The notes under the pieces: model-generated
What the model was told of the DNA's origin: nothing
The model's database searches: none
The model's input: only the letters and a program-made list of their open reading frames with translations
Source of the DNA: Leptospira jelokensis
Lineage (GTDB): Bacteria > Spirochaetota > Leptospiria > Leptospirales > Leptospiraceae
Assembly: GCF_004769635.1 (NCBI RefSeq)
Contig: NZ_RQGH01000026.1
Location: 124,001-188,000, forward strand
Direction of reading: 5' to 3'
Length of the DNA stretch: 64,000 nt
Part shown: positions 58,995-64,000 of the stretch, one piece after another
How positions within the stretch are numbered: the stretch's first letter is position 1
Layout of the letters: every line of letters begins with the position of its first letter
Translations under genes and position numbers: made by a program

Positions 58995-61037
58995 TCAAGA
59001 CGTCACAAAAGAATTTGCAATGGTAGAAATCGTTTTTGCCACACTACTGATTGTCACACTGACTCGGTTTAAATCTTCCGAACTTTGTGCAAGCTCCTGC
59101 GCATTTCCTGATAACGAATTCACGCTCACAACCATATCCTCAGAAGTCCTTTTTTGTTCCTGACAAGATGTTTCAATTGATTCGGCTAGTGATTGGAGTT
59201 CTATTAGTTCATTTGATACATTGGTTAAACTATTGGATTGGGATGAAATTTCACTTTTTAACTTGGTAACACCCATTTGGATTCGATTGGATTGTCCAAC
59301 AATTTCATTTAGTACATTCACCGTTTCATTCACATGGTCAATTCCTGCATTCACTGCCGTATCAGATTTTGTAATTAAGACCATTATATTTTTCACAGAT
59401 GTTCTCGTTTTGTCGGCTAGTTTGGATATTTCCTCCGCCACAACGGCAAATCCCTTTCCTGCGTCACCAGCCCTTGCCGCTTCAATACTCGCATTTAAAG
59501 CAAGTAAATTGGTTTGTTCCGATATATCGGTAATCAATCCCACAATCCCTGAAATCTCTTTGGTTGCCACTCGAATCTCTTCCATTGATTGGTCTGTACT
59601 TCGGATGGATCCATTTCCTTTCTCAGCTAACTGTGTTGATGTGACGGATTCAATTGATAACTGTGATAATTCTTTTTCAATATTGACGATGGAATATTCA
59701 ATATTGCGAATCTCTTCTGCAATTTTAGATATGTTTTTGGTTTCATCCGTAATGGAGCCAAACATAACTTCAAAAGAAGAAGATAATTCTTCCAAAGAAG
59801 CGGCAGATTCTTCTGTAGTTGATGCGAGTCCTGCGGCATTGTCGGATACAGAAGAGGCATCATGTTTCAATTGTTCTGAACTTTTTTCAACTTGGTTAAC
59901 AGAATGTTTGAGTTGTACGATGATATCGTGCAATTGACTTAGGAAACGATTGATAGAGCCTGAAATTTCACCAATTTCATTTTCGCCAAAGGAAGGTAGT
60001 TTTTTTGTTAAATCTGCATTGCCACTCGATAGTTCTTCAATTTTGACTAATATGGTTCTTAAAGGTAGGTTGATACTTTTGAAAATGATCCATATCAATG
60101 CGATTGATAAACTCAATGCGATCATTACAATGATAAAGTTCATCATTCGTTGCCATCTTTGTTCTGAAACCCTATCTTGGAGTATGTTTTCTAGAATCAG
60201 AATTGATTCATTTTGAATGTCGGAACCAAGGGATGTACCTTTATGAATGATGGAAAATAATTCATCAGCTGACTCTGGTTTAATGGTTTCATTCAAAAAT
60301 ACTTTTTTTAGTTCTTCCACATAGGATTTACACTTGGTTTTAACTTGTGTGATGTTATCTTTGATTTTAGATTGGTATTTCAATGCACTTTCTAAAGATT
60401 TCGTATTTGAATTCTCTATATTGAGGCAAATTGTTTCAATTCCATGAATCGATAAAATCGCTTTTGTATTGCTCGTATCTAAAAATTGTTTTTTGTTTCT
60501 ATTTTCACCTAAATATTCATCCCGTATCACTTCCTTAAGCACTGCTACATGTTTCCATAACTCTGGGACTTGGAATAAAATAATATCCATTTGGTAATAC
60601 GATTCAAGTTCTGGATCTAAAATCAGATGAGAAAAATCACCGATTTTGATTGCGAGGGATTGGGTATGATGGATAAACTGATGCGCAGAATTTGTATCAA
60701 AACTCTTCACTTTTACATCCTGATTCCAATCCTTTACTTGATTGATCTCTTCCGTCATGATGCCTGACGTAAGGATGAGCTTTGTTCCTTCCGACACAAG
60801 GGGAACCAATTCATCGGTAGATTCATTTCCAATTTTTAGTTTCGTAAGCCCAACCTTCAAAACAGAGTAAACTGGCTTAAGAATTTGGATTCCTTTTAAC
60901 TCCTTTGATGTGAATTCGATATCTGCATTTTGCATCCGAAGGAAAAGAAAAAGTAAAATGAGTAAAAATAAAAGGATGGGAATTGGAAGTAAAATGATCC
61001 TGAAACGAATCGAGACATTTGAAAAATAGGCATTCAT
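58995..61037 (-). CDS. methyl-accepting chemotaxis protein, classical topology
   Basis: A 680-residue receptor from the ATG at 61035-61037 (M-N-A-Y-F-S-N-V); the frame stays open a further 105 bp upstream but that extension reads like untranslated AT-rich DNA. Membrane helices lie at about 14-34 and 305-325 and enclose a helical periplasmic sensor. HAMP follows (325-380), then the signalling hairpin with tip [16 protein letters not shown]. It is paralogous in its signalling domain to the receptor at 41561 but has a different sensor. Confidence 0.92.
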   Translation of the reverse strand: MNAYFSNVSIRFRIILLPIPILLFLLILLFLFLRMQNADIEFTSKELKGIQILKPVYSVLKVGLTKLKIGNESTDELVPLVSEGTKLILTSGIMTEEINQVKDWNQDVKVKSFDTNSAHQFIHHTQSLAIKIGDFSHLILDPELESYYQMDIILFQVPELWKHVAVLKEVIRDEYLGENRNKKQFLDTSNTKAILSIHGIETICLNIENSNTKSLESALKYQSKIKDNITQVKTKCKSYVEELKKVFLNETIKPESADELFSIIHKGTSLGSDIQNESILILENILQDRVSEQRWQRMMNFIIVMIALSLSIALIWIIFKSINLPLRTILVKIEELSSGNADLTKKLPSFGENEIGEISGSINRFLSQLHDIIVQLKHSVNQVEKSSEQLKHDASSVSDNAAGLASTTEESAASLEELSSSFEVMFGSITDETKNISKIAEEIRNIEYSIVNIEKELSQLSIESVTSTQLAEKGNGSIRSTDQSMEEIRVATKEISGIVGLITDISEQTNLLALNASIEAARAGDAGKGFAVVAEEISKLADKTRTSVKNIMVLITKSDTAVNAGIDHVNETVNVLNEIVGQSNRIQMGVTKLKSEISSQSNSLTNVSNELIELQSLAESIETSCQEQKRTSEDMVVSVNSLSGNAQELAQSSEDLNRVSVTISSVAKTISTIANSFVTS

Positions 61038-61378
61038 ACAGTTTTCACTTCCTTCATGGAAAACTATGTAGTGTTTCGAAACTTTTAAATTAGAAAATAA
61101 AAAAATAAAAATTTGCCAAAATAATAGAATAAAGCCGGCCAAACGACCAACTCATAGATGAAAATAGGAAAAGTACTAAAATACCTATACGATCACCTAA
61201 CTTACGCTAACTAAATATGACAATTTTAGTTCAGTCTCTCGATTCAATTTCCAATATTTTGGGGATTTGGAGGAAAATCATTCCAAAGAATTACATGGGT
61301 TTTTGCCAACCCATAAGTTGGAAATAAATTTCCATACAGAACCTATCTCCTTTTCATTACATGTGACAACAAAAGTCT
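61038..61378. other. AT-rich intergenic stretch
   Basis: No gene is supportable. A weak hairpin (ATGGGT 61295-61300 with ACCCAT 61309-61314) is present without a T-run. The promoter of the chemoreceptor gene is expected in the left part, but I could not single out boxes. Confidence 0.5.
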
Positions 61379-61582
61379 TAAGTACCTTAACACTTGTTCC
61401 AAATTTCCCAATGAATTCGAGTTCTTTTTGAAAATTGGTTCGGGCGCCGCAAAGCATCCATGGATGGATGCGAGCGGGAGCTTTGGCCAGGGAGGGCCAA
61501 GCGAACGCAAGGCGCCCAAACTAATTTTCAAAACGTTTATTCGTTGAAGGGGAAATTTAACAAGTGGTTGGATGACGGGATT
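61379..61582. repeat. structured repeat, copy A
   Basis: About 204 bp, clearly related over its length to copy B at 61759-61964. It contains a 23-bp inverted repeat (61426-61448 with 61511-61533; one mismatch and one G-T pair) around a 62-nt core (61449-61510). Inside the core are two hairpins: GCATCCA/TGGATGC with a 4-nt loop and TTGGCC/GGCCAA. The copy ends in about 20 bp resembling the 3' end of the nearby tRNA-His gene. Short ORFs across it are by-products of the repeat. Confidence 0.85.
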
Positions 61583-61758
61583 TCGCCTTACACGGTTCTC
61601 CCTTCCGGGTCGAACTCGTTCCAGGCCGTCTTTTGCGAGCCCTCGCACTTCCATGTGCTCGGTCGTTCTCGTTTAACGCCGATTAGGCAAGGTGTCTAAC
61701 CAAATTGGCTACTCGAACTCTTTCGCAAAATCGTTCGAATCCCAATCCAATTGATTCC
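61583..61758. other. spacer between repeat copies, tRNA-like fragments but no cloverleaf
   Basis: On the minus strand a stretch near 61681-61712 resembles a tRNA D-arm region (T-T-G-G-T-T-A-G-A-C-A-C-C), and TTGGATT near 61746-61752 could pair six of seven bases with the tRNA-like end of copy A, but the intervening length (about 180 nt) does not fold as a tRNA. A perfect short hairpin TGCGAG/CTCGCA lies near 61633. It may be a decayed tRNA or an insertion remnant. Confidence 0.35.
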
Positions 61759-61964
61759 TAAGTACCTCAACACTTATCCCAATTTCCCGAATGAAGTTCG
61801 AATCTTTTTCCGAGAAAGCCAAGGGGCGCCGCAAAGCATCCACGGATGGATGCGAGCGGGAGCTTTGGCCATGGATGGCCAAGCGAACGCAAGGCGCCCC
61901 TTGGCTTTCTCGGAAAAACTATTTCGTTGAAGTGGGAAATTGATAAGTGGGTGGATGACGGGAT
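61759..61964. repeat. structured repeat, copy B
   Basis: About 206 bp. It holds a perfect 26-bp inverted repeat (61805-61830 with 61893-61918) around the 62-nt core (61831-61892), which differs from copy A at only three positions. The outer stem sequence is quite different from copy A yet fully self-complementary. Its right end runs into the 3' end of the tRNA-His gene, so the repeat lies immediately downstream of the tRNA cluster in the direction of transcription. Confidence 0.88.
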
Positions 61965-62022
61965 TCGAACCCGCGACGACCGGTACCACAAACCGGGGCT
62001 CTACCGCTGAACTACATCCACC
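61950..62022 (-). tRNA. tRNA-His (anticodon GTG)
   Basis: Cloverleaf on the minus strand: acceptor GTGGATG/CATCCAC with the extra 5' G (-1) typical of tRNA-His opposite discriminator C, anticodon stem CCGGT/ACCGG with loop TTGTGGT (GTG), T-arm GCGGG-TTCGAAT-CCCGT. CCA is not encoded. It is the last of three tandem tRNAs. Confidence 0.96.
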
Positions 62023-62039
62023 GTTTCTAGAACAATCAT

Positions 62040-62113
62040 CGACCCGAGAGGGATTCGAACCCCCGACCAACTGCTTAGAAGGCAGTTGCTCTATCCAGCT
62101 GAGCTACCGGGTC
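62040..62113 (-). tRNA. tRNA-Arg (anticodon TCT)
   Basis: Cloverleaf on the minus strand: acceptor GACCCGG/TCGGGTC (one G-T pair), D-arm GCTC..GAGC, anticodon loop CTTCTAA (TCT) within AACTGC/GCAGTT, T-arm with TTCGAAT loop, discriminator G. It is separated by 17 bp from tRNA-His and 17 bp from tRNA-Pro. Confidence 0.96.
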
Positions 62114-62130
62114 AGATAGAACCAACTGAT

Positions 62131-62202
62131 TCGGGATGACAGGATTTGAACCTGCGACCCTCTGTACCCAAAACAGATGCGCTACCACTGCGCTACATCC
62201 CG
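62131..62202 (-). tRNA. tRNA-Pro (anticodon TGG)
   Basis: Cloverleaf on the minus strand: acceptor CGGGATG/CATCCCG, D-arm GCGC..GCGC, anticodon stem CTGT/ACAG with loop TTTGGGT (TGG), T-arm with TTCAAAT loop, discriminator A. It is first in the tRNA cluster; a promoter candidate lies just upstream. Confidence 0.96.
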
Positions 62203-62221
62203 AGAAAGTCCTTGAAACACC

Positions 62222-62249
62222 AGTGTTTTTGGAAGAAGGACTGTGTCAA
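62222..62249 (-). promoter_or_regulatory. candidate promoter of the tRNA-Pro/Arg/His cluster
   Basis: On the minus strand a perfect TTGACA (62249-62244) is followed after 16 nt by AACACT (62227-62222), a weak -10. The transcription start would fall about 10 bp before tRNA-Pro. Confidence 0.35.
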
Positions 62250-62261
62250 CAAAAGGGAGAT

Positions 62262-62933
62262 TTATTTCTTTAGGTTCTTGAGCCTTTCGAGTAGGACGGG
62301 GTGGTTAGGATTCTTTTGTAAGGCTTTGCGGTAGGCCTTCCATGCTTCCTCTGGTTTCCCATTGGTTTGCAAAAAGTACCCAAAGCTATCCAAATAGGCA
62401 GGATTATTCGGATCCAGCTCCAATGCTTTTTTTAAAGAACGAATGGCTTCTGCTCTTTCTTCAGCGGTTAACTTTTTTTTGAGAGCAAGTAGATACCCAA
62501 GTGAATTCAAACTGTTTTTATAATCAGGATTTGCTTTGAGGATCCTACGGTGGATCGAAATCGCATCTTCCAACCGGTGTGTGTATTCATAAACGTGGGC
62601 AAGAAAGGAAAGCAGTTTGGCATCATCCACTGCAATTTGCAATCGCTCTTTGATGATGGATTCTGCTAAATCCCATTCTTTTTGTTCTACTAACGAGAAC
62701 ACTTTTAAACGGTACACATTGTCTAACTCAATGAAACCAGGGTATTCACTTAAGATACGATCCAAAACTTGGATTGTTTTTTTGAAATTTTTGGTTTGGA
62801 AACAACATAAGGCAAAATTGTACAAGAGGATGGGATCTTCTGGATTTTGTAACAAAGCCTGGTCCAGAAGGTTTAATGCCATGGCATAATTGCCTTTGTT
62901 CATATAAGAAAGGTAATCATTATCATTCGCCAT
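62262..62933 (-). CDS. TPR-repeat protein, 223 aa
   Basis: A soluble protein made of about six tetratricopeptide repeats from residue 5 to the end (YMNKGNYAMALNLLDQALLQNPED, AHVYEYTHRLEDAISIHRRILKANPDY, ALELDPNNPAYLDSFGYFLQTNGKPEEAWKAYRKALQKNPNH). It is an adaptor-type protein with no catalytic domain. It follows surE by 5 bp. Confidence 0.85.
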   Translation of the reverse strand: MANDNDYLSYMNKGNYAMALNLLDQALLQNPEDPILLYNFALCCFQTKNFKKTIQVLDRILSEYPGFIELDNVYRLKVFSLVEQKEWDLAESIIKERLQIAVDDAKLLSFLAHVYEYTHRLEDAISIHRRILKANPDYKNSLNSLGYLLALKKKLTAEERAEAIRSLKKALELDPNNPAYLDSFGYFLQTNGKPEEAWKAYRKALQKNPNHPVLLERLKNLKK

Positions 62934-62938
62934 AGGTT

Positions 62939-63679
62939 TTATCTAGATTGTAATTCCTTTAGTCGACATTTCTCTGTTAGGTCCAATTGGATGGGTGTCA
63001 CAGGGATTTTACCTTGGTAGTAAGCCTCAAAGTCAGTTCCCGTTTCTTCATCATGCCCGAGTAAACTTCCGTTTAACTGAAATTCGCTGACACCTTCTAT
63101 GATTTGTTTTTTTTCATATTTTTCTGAATAACGGCGGCGCCCAAGCCTTGTGAATACAAGTTCGCTAATGGAACCCGTTCCACACACTTCCGGTGGCACA
63201 TTTAGGTTCCAAATCTCCCCCGATTGGATTTGTGATTGGTATTTTTCTAAAAAATCTAACACAAGTTTGGCTTCCTTTTCGTACCCGTCCTCTGGATCGA
63301 TGCGACCAGAACTGACAGCAAGCGAAGGGATTCCATGTAAGGCACCATGTTTGGCGGCCCCAACAGTTCCCGAATAATGGACATCATACCCCATATTGAC
63401 ACCTCTGTTAATCCCAGAGATCACAAAGTCAATTTTGGGAAAAATCTCAGCATACAATCCAATGTTCACACAATCCACAGGGAATCCATCTGCAATGTAA
63501 TGGTTGTCATTGATTCGTTCCACTCGCATGCCTTGGAAAACAGTGAGGGCCATGGAGGTAACAGAACGTTCTTTCAAAGGTGCTATGAGATAGGTATTGT
63601 ACGATTTGCCAAGGACACGTTCCAAGGCTTTGATTCCGGCGGAAGAAATCCCGTCGTCATTTGTGATGAGTAAATTCAA
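62939..63679 (-). CDS. surE: 5'/3'-nucleotidase SurE
   Basis: A 246-residue metal-dependent phosphatase. The N-terminus M-N-L-L-I-T-N-D-D-G-I carries the metal-binding Asp pair; V-I-S-G-I-N-R-G-V-N-M-G-Y-D-V-H-Y-S-G-T-V-G-A-A is diagnostic. It acts on nucleoside 5'- and 3'-monophosphates in the cytoplasm. The start codon is TTG, directly after the TAA of the gene upstream, which suggests coupling. Confidence 0.95.
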   Translation of the reverse strand: MNLLITNDDGISSAGIKALERVLGKSYNTYLIAPLKERSVTSMALTVFQGMRVERINDNHYIADGFPVDCVNIGLYAEIFPKIDFVISGINRGVNMGYDVHYSGTVGAAKHGALHGIPSLAVSSGRIDPEDGYEKEAKLVLDFLEKYQSQIQSGEIWNLNVPPEVCGTGSISELVFTRLGRRRYSEKYEKKQIIEGVSEFQLNGSLLGHDEETGTDFEAYYQGKIPVTPIQLDLTEKCRLKELQSR

Positions 63680-64000
63680 TTAAAAACCGCCTGATACCGA
63701 TTGCAGGACACTGGTTGCCGTGTACAAGTTCATTAAAAAAGGAAACAAAATCGTAAGTCCCAAGGCATAAAAAGAAAACCGGATCGAATCACGATTCCGG
63801 AGCTCATAAATGGATTTGAGCCCACGTGCAATGACTAAGCCATACAAAATAATGAATGTGAGTAATAAAAAAAATCCAGAACCAACTCCCGATAAACCAA
63901 TTGCATGGAATACAATACAAACAGGAGCAAAGACAAGAAAAAGGATTGTTGAATGCCTTGCAAACATCACAAGGAACAAAAGTTTTTGTGACCTACCTTT
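63680..64000 (-). CDS. membrane protein, possibly Yip1-like (partial, N-terminus beyond window)
   Basis: The frame is open to the right edge of the window. The visible 106 residues have three to four hydrophobic helices separated by K-S-I-Y-E-L-R-N-R-D-S-I-R. The incoming K-G-R-S-Q-K-L-L-F at the edge is like the loop before the third helix of Yip1-family proteins. The stop codon abuts the surE start. Confidence 0.6.
   Translation of the reverse strand, partial: KGRSQKLLFLVMFARHSTILFLVFAPVCIVFHAIGLSGVGSGFFLLLTFIILYGLVIARGLKSIYELRNRDSIRFSFYALGLTILFPFLMNLYTATSVLQSVSGGF

Noticed and set aside
61343..61654. Minus-strand ORF of 103 codons, with a related plus-strand ORF at 61460-61699
   Set aside because: It lies across repeat copy A, and its similarity to the ORF at 61767-61991 is just the repeat read in translation; no ribosome binding site or known domain.
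61767..61991. Minus-strand ORFs over repeat copy B
   Set aside because: They run through the structured repeat and the tRNA-His gene, so they are by-products of repeat DNA.

Overview
This window reads as chromosomal DNA of a spirochaete of the genus Leptospira, most likely one of the saprophytic (L. biflexa-like) species. That is inference from content: moderately low G+C, dense gene packing with many 4-bp start/stop overlaps, lipoproteins with loose spirochaete-type lipoboxes, tRNA genes without an encoded CCA, a spirochaete-type poly-gamma-glutamate cluster (PgsB/PgsC/PgsW), many two-component and SpoIIE/STAS proteins, and the miaA-hfq pair. Nothing looks like a large genomic island. The only mobility-type gene is a solitary tyrosine recombinase at 54566-55672.

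Layout. 1-7289: the end of a DJ-1/PfpI protein, then a minus-strand run for UDP-GlcNAc precursor synthesis (GlmM, GlmS, a GlmU-like beta-helix protein) continuing into an alpha/beta hydrolase, an acyl-CoA carboxylase beta subunit and a STAS protein. 7393-7845: tRNA-Val and rpsT (TTG start). 7965-11724: a plus-strand cluster of three unrecognised proteins and a thiolase-like protein that lacks the nucleophilic cysteine. 11843-19474: a minus-strand run of overlapping genes, an ABC transporter of the gliding-motility (GldA/GldF/GldG) type, a DUF4340 protein, a membrane protein, mpl and pheS. 19507-21413: a PAS histidine kinase and its response regulator. 21425-29574: a PfkB-family kinase, a TonB-dependent receptor with a propeller-like lipoprotein, gpmI, and a double-domain serine hydrolase. 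29619-32393: a STAS protein convergent with a SpoIIE phosphatase. 32478-36066: pgsB-pgsC-pgsW and two small envelope proteins. 36050-44874: a TPR protein, a nucleotidyltransferase, a hybrid kinase, a chemoreceptor, phoU and cheW. 44896-50451: mannose-1-phosphate guanylyltransferase, a 30-residue ribosome-type protein, hfq, miaA, a FYDLN-type zinc-ribbon protein, pdxJ and a lipoprotein. 50564-54056: a C-terminal processing protease and nadB. 54202-61037: the accessory-looking part, with the recombinase, a DUF1801 protein, a histidine-kinase-like sensor that has lost its ATPase domain, a DUF2306 protein and a second chemoreceptor. 61038-62202: two copies of a large structured repeat followed by a tRNA-His/Arg/Pro cluster. 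62262-64000: a TPR protein, surE and a partial membrane protein.

The signals best worth a second look are: (i) the two ~205-bp repeats at 61379-61582 and 61759-61964, which share a nearly identical 62-nt core but have different, still self-complementary, outer stems; (ii) several proteins that keep a fold but have lost a key catalytic element (thiolase-like protein, first half of the double serine hydrolase, truncated kinase); (iii) a 10-bp inverted repeat placed over the TTG start codon of rpsT; and (iv) a 10-bp inverted repeat bracketing the recombinase gene. All function calls rest on reading motifs and family resemblance by eye; no database search was run.
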